Shown in pieces: positions 1 through 9,305 of a stretch of DNA of 16,881 bases. Every line of letters starts with the position of its first letter. Positions within the stretch are counted from its first letter, which is position 1. The stretch is from Candidatus Hydrogenedentota bacterium. Lineage in GTDB: Bacteria; Hydrogenedentota; Hydrogenedentia; Hydrogenedentiales; CAITNO01. The DNA is taken from contig CAIXUF010001389.1 of the NCBI GenBank assembly GCA_903922535.1, positions 1 through 16,881 on the forward strand. Reading direction: 5' to 3'. The position numbers and the translations under genes were made by a program. The notes beneath the pieces are model-generated. The model did no database searches. It was not told the origin of the DNA and worked only from the letters and a program-made list of their open reading frames with translations.

Positions 1-643
1 GCGGGACCGGCATGATCTCGATGAACGGCCAGAGAAAGAACAGGTTGACGCCCTGGCAGGCGAGGATGTCGAGATAGCACTGCCAGTCCGCCTCCCGCCA
101 ACTGCGAAACGAATAGGGATAGTTGAATGCCCAGCCGTTGAAGTGCAGGCCCCGTTTGGCCAATGCGGGCTTGCCGGTCAGACTCAGAGAAGACGGCACA
201 AACGCCGACTTGCCCTCAACCTGGATCGCCTTCATCAGGAGCCCCAGCGCCGCTTTCGTTCCGCGCGGCGCAGTGCCGGTGGCGACCAGGTAGGTTAATC
301 CGTTCTTCGGCACAACCTTTACGAGATATCCCTCTTCGCCAAGTTTCTCATCAGGAAGGCATTCGGGCAGGAGGTCTCGAACCGTCTTTGTTCCGACGAT
401 GATTTGCACCGGGTTTGCGCCGTCCGCCGAGCCAGCGATGGGAATCGTGTTGCCGGTTGCCTCCCGGAGATATCCCGCCAGATCCTCCACCCCGTATTGC
501 ACGAACGACGGCGCATCGGCGTCGGCCACAATCGTTGCATGGTCGAGTGTGACCGTTTCCGCAGCCCGGCTGTCAGGTGCCATCGCAAATGAGGCCGTGA
601 GCAAAAAAACCAATACAAAACACAGACGAGACTTCCAAATCAT
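1..643 (-). CDS. Secreted glycoside-hydrolase-like protein with alpha-glucuronidase-type N-terminal domain (3' end outside window)
   Basis: The frame is open from an ATG at 643 to the left edge, 214 codons without a stop, so the gene is truncated by the window and not broken. A purine-rich ribosome site (AAGGAAAGGGAAG, 645-657) precedes the ATG. Residues 1-28 form a signal peptide (Lys/Arg, then a hydrophobic stretch ending near DSRAAE), so the product is exported. Residues about 29-155 look like the small alpha/beta domain that precedes the barrel in GH67 and GH20 enzymes and DUF4838 proteins: DLAGYLREATG, then IIVGT, then GYLVKVV, then ATGTAPRGTKAALGLL. From about 163 a TIM barrel seems to begin (KRGLHFNGW, LDILACQGVNLFFLWPF). 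It lies 72 bp downstream of the 446-residue gene on the same strand, probably in one operon. I infer a role in polysaccharide or glycoconjugate breakdown. The catalytic part is not visible, so the substrate is unknown. Confidence 0.85.
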   Translation of the reverse strand, partial: MIWKSRLCFVLVFLLTASFAMAPDSRAAETVTLDHATIVADADAPSFVQYGVEDLAGYLREATGNTIPIAGSADGANPVQIIVGTKTVRDLLPECLPDEKLGEEGYLVKVVPKNGLTYLVATGTAPRGTKAALGLLMKAIQVEGKSAFVPSSLSLTGKPALAKRGLHFNGWAFNYPYSFRSWREADWQCYLDILACQGVNLFFLWPFIEIMPVP

Positions 644-715
644 GACTTCCCTTTCCTTGGTCATTGGCAAAGCACGTGCTGTACTATGGGGTCTCAGGAC
701 GTATCCGTCGAACCG

Positions 716-2056
716 CTATTGCACCAGCGCCTTTGACACCTTAATCAATGCGCCCTGTCCAGCCACCAGCCAGGTTCCTTCTTCCTTGCCGAGCGGCAGA
801 AGCGCTCCGTTCTCCGGCGAAACGAGAGAACCGTCGATGGGTTTGCCTTCGGCCTTGAGCGTGAAACACGCCGAGCGCTCAAGACTGAGATTCACGACCA
901 TGCAGTAGTCGGCGCTGTCCTCCACAGGAGCGCCAGCCTGCTCCTTGAATTCACCCAGCATCATGGGAACATCGCATTGAATCTCCGTCACAACCCTGCC
1001 GGGCAGTTCGGGCAGCCCCTTGACCTGCGGGGGGGATGTGAAAAACACTCCGGTGGATTCAAGGTGATTCATTGTCGGCCCAAGTGTCTTTACCTGGTGA
1101 TTGACGGTTTGGAGGTAATGCCACGTCATGGTCTTGTTATCCGTGTCATCAATGGGGGCGGCGGCGTAGCCCCGGCCGTAGTACGTGTACCAGGTCACAC
1201 CGCGGCCGCCGGCCGCCAGTGTTGTGTATGCCTGGAACGCGAGGTTGGCAGGCGAGGGAACTGGTCTGTGCGGGCGGATTTGGTTCGAGGACACGATGTT
1301 CCAAAAGGGCAGGTTATGCGCCTGTGCCACCCGGCGGACTTCCATGAGGTCGTTGTAGTAGCGCGCGGCGGCGTCCATGTTTGTCATGTCCGTCGAGTAC
1401 TGGACCATGTAGTTGTCGTAACTCAGTATCTGCGGTTTGACCTCGTCGGCAAAACGTTCCAGATATTCGGAGAAAGATGAGGTTTCGAGTTGCGACTCGT
1501 CCGGCGCGCCAATGGTCGCATACCCCGGAAACACGTTGATATAGGCCAGTTTGCCCGGCGCATATTTCTTCACCGCCTCCACGGCCTTGGCAAGGGCCGG
1601 AAATGACGAATCGCCGGGCTCGTCGGTGATGAAGTACCCAAGGACAGCATCGCTGCCTCCCGTGTTTCCAACGAGGGTTTTGACGCGCGCGTCGATCTCG
1701 CTGTCAGAGAGCCTCTTCCATTCACGCATCCAGGTCAAGGCGTCTTCGACGTCCGGGAAAATGAGCGCCTTAAGCGCCAATGCGCCGGCCTCGCGCAGGT
1801 CCTTCTCCTTCACAAATCCGCCCATGGTGAAATTGCATTCGGCCATACTCTTGAGGCCGTGCTGCTGGTCCATAAAGGGCTGCTTCCAGCCGTGAAGGGG
1901 ATCCCAGGGCATGATGGGGAAGAAATCGGGGCTCGTCTTCAATGCCCCCGCCGCCGCGGCGTTTGCGTCAGACCTTGTGGCCGCACTCTCCGCCGGCGAT
2001 GCCATTTGCAGGGCCAGCAGGACTGACACAATCAAGAACAGTTGCCGTTTGTTCAT
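716..2056 (-). CDS. Secreted TIM-barrel glycoside-hydrolase-like protein
   Basis: 446 residues from the ATG at 2056, chosen because AAAGGG lies at a good distance upstream and a signal peptide starts right there (MNKRQLFLIVSVLLALQMAS, cleavage near AESAA). An ATG 33 bp upstream has no such support. After a short Ala-rich linker the protein reads like a (beta/alpha)8 barrel: PIMPWDPLHGW at 47-57, then GYFITDEPG at 140-148, where E146 sits where clan-A hydrolases carry the acid/base glutamate. ILSYDNYM (210-217) and AAGGRGVTWYTYYG (281-294) are later strands. Residues about 355-446 look like a beta-sandwich C-terminal domain. I cannot find the second (nucleophile) glutamate: the strand expected to hold it reads FWNIVSSNQ (251-259). 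It may therefore be an atypical or non-hydrolytic member. It is followed by the glucuronidase-like gene and is divergent from the ceramidase-like gene. No precise family name can be given. Confidence 0.85.
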   Translation of the reverse strand: MNKRQLFLIVSVLLALQMASPAESAATRSDANAAAAGALKTSPDFFPIMPWDPLHGWKQPFMDQQHGLKSMAECNFTMGGFVKEKDLREAGALALKALIFPDVEDALTWMREWKRLSDSEIDARVKTLVGNTGGSDAVLGYFITDEPGDSSFPALAKAVEAVKKYAPGKLAYINVFPGYATIGAPDESQLETSSFSEYLERFADEVKPQILSYDNYMVQYSTDMTNMDAAARYYNDLMEVRRVAQAHNLPFWNIVSSNQIRPHRPVPSPANLAFQAYTTLAAGGRGVTWYTYYGRGYAAAPIDDTDNKTMTWHYLQTVNHQVKTLGPTMNHLESTGVFFTSPPQVKGLPELPGRVVTEIQCDVPMMLGEFKEQAGAPVEDSADYCMVVNLSLERSACFTLKAEGKPIDGSLVSPENGALLPLGKEEGTWLVAGQGALIKVSKALVQ

Positions 2057-2142
2057 TGCATACCCTTTGCCAGCGCATTGTGCAGACACGAGGCCTGCTG
2101 TTCCCGTTTGAGTTGGACCGCACGGCGCGCAATCAAGAAGTC

Positions 2143-2151
2143 AGTGTATCA
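2143..2151 (-). promoter_or_regulatory. Possible extended -10 promoter for the two minus-strand secreted genes
   Basis: Read on the minus strand, TGATACACT (2151 down to 2143) is an extended -10 element (TG-N-TACACT, four of six matches to TATAAT). It would give a leader of about 80 nt before the ATG at 2056. No good -35 box lies 16-18 bp upstream, so the call rests on the extended -10 alone. Confidence 0.3.
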
Positions 2152-2221
2152 CAGGTTTGGCCATTCTTCGGTCCTGATAAACCAGGGTCCGGGGGATTGC
2201 CAATGGGCACACGCCGTCGGG

Positions 2222-2251
2222 TTGAGCCCCAACGGACCAGGGGCATAGAAT
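2222..2251 (+). promoter_or_regulatory. Candidate sigma70-type promoter of the ceramidase-like gene
   Basis: TTGAGC (2222-2227) and TAGAAT (2246-2251) are separated by 18 bp. They match four of six and five of six consensus positions. Transcription would begin near 2258 and leave a leader of about 38 nt before the ATG at 2296. The spacing and position fit well, but it is a sequence match only. Confidence 0.45.
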
Positions 2252-2295
2252 CATGCATCGGTTCAGTCACGGAACTTTAGAATGGGAGAAACACC

Positions 2296-3729
2296 ATGAA
2301 GTTGCTCAAACTCTTCTCGAACACCTCATCTCTGTTTTCATCTGTGTTCGTTCTTTCCTTCCTGCTGTCCGGCGTGTTGTCGTCGGCGGAGGCGCAGGAT
2401 GCGACCGCCGCACCACAGGTGAACACGCCACCGCTGCGCGCGGGTTTTGCGCGGAGCGACCTGACCCCGTCCGTCGGCATGGAAATACCCGGCGGATTCG
2501 CCAAGAACTTCTCCAAGGGCGTTCATGACCCCTTGTGGGCGGAGGCAGCCTATTTCAGCAACGGGACCGTCACGCTGGCGGTGGTCGGCGTGGACCTGAT
2601 CAACATCCCGGTGGGCATTGTTCAGGACGCGCGGAGGCAGGCGGAGGCACGCTGCGGCATTCCCGCCGGAAACATCCTGATCGGTGCGAGCCACACACAC
2701 AACGGCGGGCCGGTCGAGAATTGCTGGGCGGTGGAGAAGGATGCGGGCTACTGTAAAATGGTGTCCGAACGCATTGCCGACGCCGTGGTAAAAGCCGGCG
2801 AGGCGGCGGTTGATGCCCGCATCAGTTCCGGCCTCGGCCAAGAGGACGGCGTCGCCTACAACAGGCGGTTCCGGATGAAGGACGGCACCATCCGGACCCA
2901 TCCGGGCAAGATGAATCCCGACATCGTCGCGCCGGCCGGACCGTCCGATCCGGATGTGGCCGTGATCGCCGCGGAAGACATGGAGGGCAGGCTGCTGGGC
3001 TGCATCGTGAATTTCGCCATGCACGGCACCACGCTCGGCGGAAGCCTGATTTCGGCCGATTGGCCCTGCTATGTGCGGCAGACCGTCCGGGGCGGTGTGG
3101 GCGCCGACATCGGCGTGGTGTTTCTCAACGGGGCCTGCGGCGATGTCACCCAGGTGGACAACCTCAGCCCGCGTCCCGCCGAATTTGGTGAGAAGTGGGC
3201 GCGGCGTGTTGGCATGAGCGTGGGTTCGGTGGCGTTGAACGTGCTCGCCAAGGCGGAGTTCACGGCCAACGCGCCGCTGGGGGTCATGTCAGAAACCCTT
3301 GCACTGCCCATCCGCGACCTCGGCAATTCAGATGAAGAACTGGTGAAGCGCGAGGCACCCGGCAGCGGACTGGGCACGGGTGACGAAGTGTATCTCAAGG
3401 AGGCCGCGCTTGTCCGCGAAATGAAGGCCAAATCGCCCACGGTGGACACGGAAATACTTGCGATGCGCATCGGGTCCGCCGCCATAGCCAGCAACCCGGC
3501 CGAACTCTTCTGCCAGTTCGGCCTCGACATCAAGCATGCCTCGCCCTGGAAACCCACCATGATCGCCGAACTCGCCAACGGCTGCTGCGGCTATGTGGGC
3601 ACCAACGAGGCGTTCCTGGGCGGCGGGTATGAAGTCCGCACCGCACGGTGCAGCTATCTCGCTCCCGGCACGGGCGATCAGATTGCCAACACCTCGGCCC
3701 GCCTCCTGTGCCGGCTTGCCGGCAATTGA
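2296..3729 (+). CDS. Secreted neutral/alkaline non-lysosomal ceramidase-like hydrolase
   Basis: 477 residues; GGGAG (2284-2288) sits just ahead of the ATG. A signal peptide covers 1-33 (cleavage near SSAEAQ). The body follows the N-terminal, zinc-dependent catalytic domain of the neutral ceramidase family: RAGFARSDLTP (48-58), IGASHTHNGGP with H133 and H135 (129-139), NFAMHGTTLGG with H243 (239-249), FLNGACGDVT (276-285), NPAELF with E403 (400-405) and CGYVGT with Y433 (431-436). The His, Glu and Tyr positions fit the family's metal site. True ceramidases carry a serine in a GDVSPN motif that helps attack the amide; here it reads GDVTQVDN, with T285 replacing the serine. They also usually have an extra C-terminal domain, giving about 650-700 residues, which is absent here. 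Short relatives of this kind are common in Planctomycetes-like genomes and have no settled substrate, so I would not call it a ceramidase outright. Its divergent neighbours suggest work on glycoconjugates outside the cytoplasm. Confidence 0.9.
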   Translation: MKLLKLFSNTSSLFSSVFVLSFLLSGVLSSAEAQDATAAPQVNTPPLRAGFARSDLTPSVGMEIPGGFAKNFSKGVHDPLWAEAAYFSNGTVTLAVVGVDLINIPVGIVQDARRQAEARCGIPAGNILIGASHTHNGGPVENCWAVEKDAGYCKMVSERIADAVVKAGEAAVDARISSGLGQEDGVAYNRRFRMKDGTIRTHPGKMNPDIVAPAGPSDPDVAVIAAEDMEGRLLGCIVNFAMHGTTLGGSLISADWPCYVRQTVRGGVGADIGVVFLNGACGDVTQVDNLSPRPAEFGEKWARRVGMSVGSVALNVLAKAEFTANAPLGVMSETLALPIRDLGNSDEELVKREAPGSGLGTGDEVYLKEAALVREMKAKSPTVDTEILAMRIGSAAIASNPAELFCQFGLDIKHASPWKPTMIAELANGCCGYVGTNEAFLGGGYEVRTARCSYLAPGTGDQIANTSARLLCRLAGN

Positions 3730-3974
3730 CGCGGTTGGCCTTGGAACGCCGCACGTCAGGATGGACGGGGCACCAAAAGCGGATGCACACAGCCCTCCGC
3801 AACGGCGCAATTGCCGACCACACGCACTGCCCAAGTACGCCCCCTGCATGGATGTTTCCTGAAAAGTCACTTGCGAATTACGGCAATCTCTGGCAGACTT
3901 AGCTTGGGCAAGATGGTGTCTGACAGTCCTGACGAGATTCCGGACAAAGGCCGACGCACGAAAGGATGCCTGCC
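3730..3974. other. Intergenic region without recognised gene
   Basis: About 245 bp between the ceramidase-like gene and the PAS-like gene. I see no convincing promoter pair, terminator or small gene. The only site of note is the ribosome site GAAAGGA (3960-3966) just before the next ATG. Confidence 0.5.
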
Positions 3975-4505
3975 ATGAAAACGGTGTGCGCGTGGTGTGG
4001 GACGGTGATAAGGCCCGAAACCCCGGAAGGCAAGCGCCAGGGGGATGTCTCACACGGCGTGTGCAAAACCTGTTCATTTCATCTCTTTGCGGAAATGGGC
4101 ATGCCCTTGCGGCAGTATCTCGACGGCCTGGGCAGCCCCATCGTGGTTGTTGACCAGAACGTAAACGTGAGAATGGCAAACCGGCAGGCCTGTGATTTTC
4201 TCAAAAAGGATTTGTCCGCAATTCAGGATTTCCGCCCCGGCAACGTCTTTGAGTGTGCCCATGCCTATCTTCCGGAGGGATGCGGCCAAACCGTTCACTG
4301 CAGCGGTTGCGCCATCCGCCGCACAGTGACAGAAACACTCCGCTCCGGGAAAGGCGTGACGCGGGAACCGGCCTTCATCCAAGGCAAAGCGCCCAGCGGC
4401 GGACAGAAGACAGAACTGCTCATATCAACGGAACTGATTGCGGGCGTCGTGCTGCTCCGGATCGACGAGGCGAAAACCGTCGACTCCGTCGCTCCCCAGA
4501 GCTAG
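3975..4505 (+). CDS. Small cysteine-rich PAS-like domain protein
   Basis: 176 residues from the ATG at 3975, which has GAAAGGA eight bases upstream; an in-frame ATG at 3966 overlaps that ribosome site and is unlikely. The N terminus holds two CxxC pairs (C5-C8 in CAWCG and C30-C33 in CKTC), the layout of a small zinc ribbon. Residues about 45-165 resemble a PAS sensor domain: GLGSPIVVVDQNVNVRMANRQA (a typical PAS opening, positions 51-72), a loop with C94, C103, C109 and C112, and a closing strand AGVVLLRID. There is no signal peptide, membrane segment, kinase or DNA-binding module, so it is cytoplasmic and lacks an output domain. The extra cysteines could bind a metal, an iron-sulphur cluster or haem c, or form a redox switch; none of this can be decided from sequence. 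It may pass its signal to a partner elsewhere. Its neighbours do not reveal its job. Confidence 0.8.
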   Translation: MKTVCAWCGTVIRPETPEGKRQGDVSHGVCKTCSFHLFAEMGMPLRQYLDGLGSPIVVVDQNVNVRMANRQACDFLKKDLSAIQDFRPGNVFECAHAYLPEGCGQTVHCSGCAIRRTVTETLRSGKGVTREPAFIQGKAPSGGQKTELLISTELIAGVVLLRIDEAKTVDSVAPQS

Positions 4506-4509
4506 TCCT

Positions 4510-4523
4510 CCCAACGCGTTGGG
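4510..4523. terminator. Short palindrome between convergent genes, possible weak terminator
   Basis: CCCAACGCGTTGGG is a perfect 14-bp palindrome just after the stop of the PAS-like gene and before the convergent end of the AraC-type gene. It can fold as five pairs around a CGCG loop and extend by two G-C/T-G pairs. No T-run follows on either strand, so rho-independent termination is doubtful. Confidence 0.25.
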
Positions 4524-4592
4524 GGGGCATGTCACTCCCATGGAGCAGTTGGAGGTAACCCTGCCCCGTCAGTCCGGTTGGATTCTTGGCCC

Positions 4593-5537
4593 CTATTCCC
4601 CCTCGGCAACAGCCGTTTGGCGCAGGTTCGTGATGTCGCGCAGCGGCGGCGCGCCGAAAAGCCTTCCATACTCGCGGCTGAACTGGGAGGGACTCTCGTA
4701 ACCGACCTGGAACGCCGCGGTGGCCGCATCCTGGTGCTCTATGAGCATCAGCCGCCTCGCTTCATGCAGCCGCAGCCATTTCTGGAACTGCAGCGGGCTC
4801 ATGGCCGTCAGCGCACGGAAGTGATGATGGAAGGTCGAGGTGCTCATCTGGGCGTAAGCCGCCAGATCGTCGACACGGAGCGGCCGGGTAAAGTTGCCCT
4901 TCAGCCAGTCGATTGCCCGCGCAACCTGATGGCTCTGGCTTCCCGCCGCCCCGATCTGCCGCAGGCGCGGACCCTGTTCCCCCACAAGCAGACGGTAGAG
5001 GATTTCGCGCTGGATAAGCGGCGCAAGGATCGGGATGTCCTCCGGCGCATCGAGCAAATCGATCAGCCGGTGGAAGGCATTCAGCAGCGGCAGCAACACC
5101 TCGCTGACCGCCATTCCCCGGCCTGCCTGCCGTGCGCGGGGCGCTGGAAAGCTGCTGTCCACCATCAATTGCGTGATCGCGCGCGGGTCAAGCTTCAGCA
5201 TCAGTCCCAGGTAGGGCTTTTCCCTGCTCGCCTCAAGGACCTGCGCCACCACGGGCAGATCCACCGACGTGATCAGGAAGTGGTGCGCGTCATACACATA
5301 CACTTCCTCACCGAGCAGCACGCGCTTGGCCCCCTGGACGGACAGGCAAATGCTCGGTTCGTGCATATAGTTCGTCGGCTCTGTGGGCGCCTCGTACCGG
5401 CGAAGGGACAGCGCCGGGATTGCGGTGTCCGGCTTCTCCGCTTTCTCGGTCCATCGGGCAATCCTCTCCACAAGCGCCGCGCGGCCAAGCTCCAAGGCGT
5501 CAGCTTTCTGCGCCCAAATGACACTGCTTTTGTGCAT
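4593..5537 (-). CDS. AraC-family transcriptional regulator (YqhC-like layout)
   Basis: 314 residues; GGAG lies nine bases ahead of the ATG on the minus strand. Residues about 20-195 match the AraC-type N-terminal cupin-like domain of the AraC_N group (IPALSLRRYEAPTEP, HEPSICLSVQGAKRVLLGE, YLGLMLKLDP). Residues about 205-305 hold the two helix-turn-helix units: VDDLAAYAQMSTSTFHHHFR (222-241) and ATAAFQVGYESPSQFSREYG (272-291). Such proteins bind DNA next to their target genes and switch on transcription when the N-terminal domain senses a ligand. The gene is divergent from an aldo/keto reductase-alcohol dehydrogenase operon with 237 bp between the starts. The arrangement resembles E. coli yqhC beside yqhD-dkgA, where the regulator responds to reactive aldehydes. 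I infer that it controls the neighbouring operon; the inducer is unknown. Confidence 0.93.
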   Translation of the reverse strand: MHKSSVIWAQKADALELGRAALVERIARWTEKAEKPDTAIPALSLRRYEAPTEPTNYMHEPSICLSVQGAKRVLLGEEVYVYDAHHFLITSVDLPVVAQVLEASREKPYLGLMLKLDPRAITQLMVDSSFPAPRARQAGRGMAVSEVLLPLLNAFHRLIDLLDAPEDIPILAPLIQREILYRLLVGEQGPRLRQIGAAGSQSHQVARAIDWLKGNFTRPLRVDDLAAYAQMSTSTFHHHFRALTAMSPLQFQKWLRLHEARRLMLIEHQDAATAAFQVGYESPSQFSREYGRLFGAPPLRDITNLRQTAVAEGE

Positions 5538-5647
5538 TTAAATTCTCCGGTTCTCCACTTTGTTTATCTTACCATACGATGTGTGCTGCCCGAAACCTTC
5601 GTCCAGAATCTCGGACTATCAGGCAAGAATAAGGCAGGATTGGTCTA

Positions 5648-5675
5648 TTGCTTCTTCCGTGGGCGTGGGTACAAT
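5648..5675 (+). promoter_or_regulatory. Candidate promoter of the carbonyl-reductase operon
   Basis: TACAAT (5670-5675) matches five of six -10 positions. TTGCTT (5648-5653) lies 16 bp upstream but matches only three of six -35 positions. A weak -35 is what one expects of a promoter that needs an activator such as the divergent AraC-type protein. The predicted leader is about 93 nt. Confidence 0.4.
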
Positions 5676-5684
5676 TCCTCATAA

Positions 5685-7884
<2,200 letters not shown>

Positions 7885-7899
7885 AGAGGAACCATGCCC

Positions 7900-8226
7900 A
7901 TGCATGAAGAACCAACAGCTGCCCGCAGCCCCTACGCGGACGTTGCCCCTGCGCTTGGCGACTATACCGACAAGGTGCTTTTCGGTGATCTCTGGAAGCG
8001 GCCCGGCCTGTCGCCGCGCGACCGGAGCCTCATCACCGTGGCAGGCCTTGTGGCGCTCTACCGATCGAACGAGCTGCCCTTTCACCTGAAAAACGCACTC
8101 GAGAACGGCGTCACCAGGGACGAGTTGATCGAACTCATCACCCACCTCGCATTCTACTCCGGCTGGCCCACGGCCAACACCGCCGTGACCATCGCCAGGA
8201 AGGTCTTCGAGGAGGTCGCGCAATGA
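7900..8226 (+). CDS. Carboxymuconolactone decarboxylase family protein
   Basis: 108 residues from the ATG at 7900, or 110 from the ATG at 7894. The ribosome site GAGAGGA (7884-7890) is nine bases from the later start but only three from the earlier, so I prefer 7900. Small all-helical protein of the PcaC/AhpD superfamily: FGDLWKRPGLSPRDRSLITVAGLVAL (28-53), NELPFHLKNALENGVTRDELIELITHLAFYSGWPTA (57-92). It has no CxxC pair, so it is not an AhpD-type peroxidase; it keeps the histidine (H62) and the HLAFYSGWP segment typical of PcaC-like members. Such short proteins are often found beside alcohol dehydrogenases and flavoproteins with no aromatic ring-cleavage genes nearby, as here, so true decarboxylase activity on carboxymuconolactone is unlikely. 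It starts 15 bp after the dehydrogenase and overlaps the next gene by four bases, so it is translated within the same operon. Confidence 0.92.
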   Translation: MHEEPTAARSPYADVAPALGDYTDKVLFGDLWKRPGLSPRDRSLITVAGLVALYRSNELPFHLKNALENGVTRDELIELITHLAFYSGWPTANTAVTIARKVFEEVAQ

Positions 8227-8762
8227 ACAAGAAAGTCTTGGTGCTGTCCTCCAGTCCGCGAAGAGGAGGAAACTCCGACCTCCTGTGCGACCAGTTTGTG
8301 ACGGGAGCACAGGAAGCCGGACACCAGGCGGAGAAGATATTCTTGAAGGACAAGACCATCAAGTACTGTACGGGTTGCGGCACGTGCCTTAATGGGAGAA
8401 AAAGCTGTCCCCAGAAAGATGACATGGCCGAAGTTCTGGAGAAAATGATTGCGGCGGACACGATTGTGATGGCCACGCCTGTCTATTTCTACACGATGGC
8501 CGCACAGATGAAGACCCTTATTGACAGGTGCTGTTCCCGCTATACCGAGATCAGCAACAAGAAGTTCTGTTTCATCGTGGCGGCCGCGGACAGCAGCAAG
8601 CAGGCAATGGAAAGAACCCTGGAAGGATTCAGGGGATTCACCTCCTGCCTGAGTGGTGCAAAAGAGGAGGGCGTTGTCTATGGAACGAGAGCTTGGAATA
8701 TCGGAGACATCAGGAAAAGCGAAGCCATGCGGCAGGCATATGAAATGGGGAAACAGGTGTGA
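8223..8762 (+). CDS. Flavodoxin-like NAD(P)H-dependent FMN reductase with four-cysteine cluster motif
   Basis: 179 residues; its ATG overlaps the stop of the preceding gene (ATGA), a sign of coupled translation. Flavodoxin fold: KVLVLSSSPRRGGNSDLLCD (4-23) is the FMN-phosphate loop, TPVYFYTMAAQMKTLIDR (85-102) the second flavin contact and helix. C49, C52, C55 and C62 form C-x2-C-x2-C-x6-C, which falls in the compact pattern of iron-sulphur flavoproteins such as methanogen Isf, where it binds a 4Fe-4S cluster. It is therefore likely a cytoplasmic electron-transfer flavoprotein, or a reductase of quinones or other electrophiles. As last gene of the operon it may serve the same stress response as the reductase and dehydrogenase. 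Further cysteines (C22, C103, C104, C116, C142) are not in a known pattern. Confidence 0.93.
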   Translation: MNKKVLVLSSSPRRGGNSDLLCDQFVTGAQEAGHQAEKIFLKDKTIKYCTGCGTCLNGRKSCPQKDDMAEVLEKMIAADTIVMATPVYFYTMAAQMKTLIDRCCSRYTEISNKKFCFIVAAADSSKQAMERTLEGFRGFTSCLSGAKEEGVVYGTRAWNIGDIRKSEAMRQAYEMGKQV

Positions 8763-9305
8763 TGTGAATGGGGCACCCGCCACACTGAACCGCGTCCACC
8801 CATGCGCCATGACACCTTCGTGAAAGCCCGACACCAAGACACCGGGCCCACGGCACGGAAAAAGAGACGATATCAATGAATGTGCCCGGCTGCGCCGCAT
8901 AGTCCGCCAGGGACGCCCTCCCGCATGCTGACCGCTCCCGCGGGGCGAATCCTTAACAGACTCCCGGAAATGTCCAGCTTTTACGGCCACCCCGGCCCGA
9001 CAGGGAAGAATCCCAACAGGATTGGCGCGCATTTCTGGAAAGAACGCGTCACGCGGAGGATACGCCCGTGCATGACGTTCTTTTGGGCTCTTTTTCTCCT
9101 TGACAGGCAAGACGCCAGGCTGTATTCTTGTCTGGACGGGGTTTGCGCAGCACTGCCGCGCGGATACGAAAATTGTGAAGGGTATCGGTCGGAGGTCAAG
9201 CGGGTGTGTAATCGAAGGTATGGCGGGAATGGCGCCCCTGAAGCATCCAGGCAGGCGGGGTCCATATCCATGTCCAGTCAGGGCATAACGGGGTGGAAGC
9301 GAATC
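8763..9305. other. Intergenic region and leader of the giant surface-protein gene
   Basis: About 540 bp without a gene I can support. The frame of the giant protein is open back to about 8880, but that part reads as arginine/proline-rich noise with no ribosome site. The stretch holds a promoter (9100-9128) and a leader of roughly 170 nt. I recognise no riboswitch in it and no clear terminator after the upstream operon. Confidence 0.6.
9100..9128 (+). promoter_or_regulatory. Sigma70-type promoter ahead of the giant surface protein
   Basis: A perfect -35 box TTGACA (9100-9105) is followed after exactly 17 bp by TATTCT (9123-9128), four of six matches to TATAAT. Start of transcription would be near 9135, about 170 nt before the ATG at 9306. 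This is the best promoter match in the window. Confidence 0.55.

Noticed and set aside
3709..3724. Inverted repeat TGCCGGCTTGCCGGCA at the end of the ceramidase-like gene as terminator
   Set aside because: It lies inside the coding end, has a stem of only six pairs and is not followed by a T-run.
4578..5684. A 368-codon open frame on the plus strand across the AraC-type gene
   Set aside because: It is antisense to a clear AraC-family protein with both helix-turn-helix units, and its own product is rich in Arg, Gln and His with no domain.
9163..9186. GATAC/GTATC hairpin in the leader as a riboswitch element
   Set aside because: Only five pairs with a 14-base loop and no conserved core of any riboswitch class I know.
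8880..9305. An upstream extension of the giant protein to 8880
   Set aside because: The extra 142 residues are without domain or ribosome site, contain the promoter, and would bury the signal peptide that begins at 9306.
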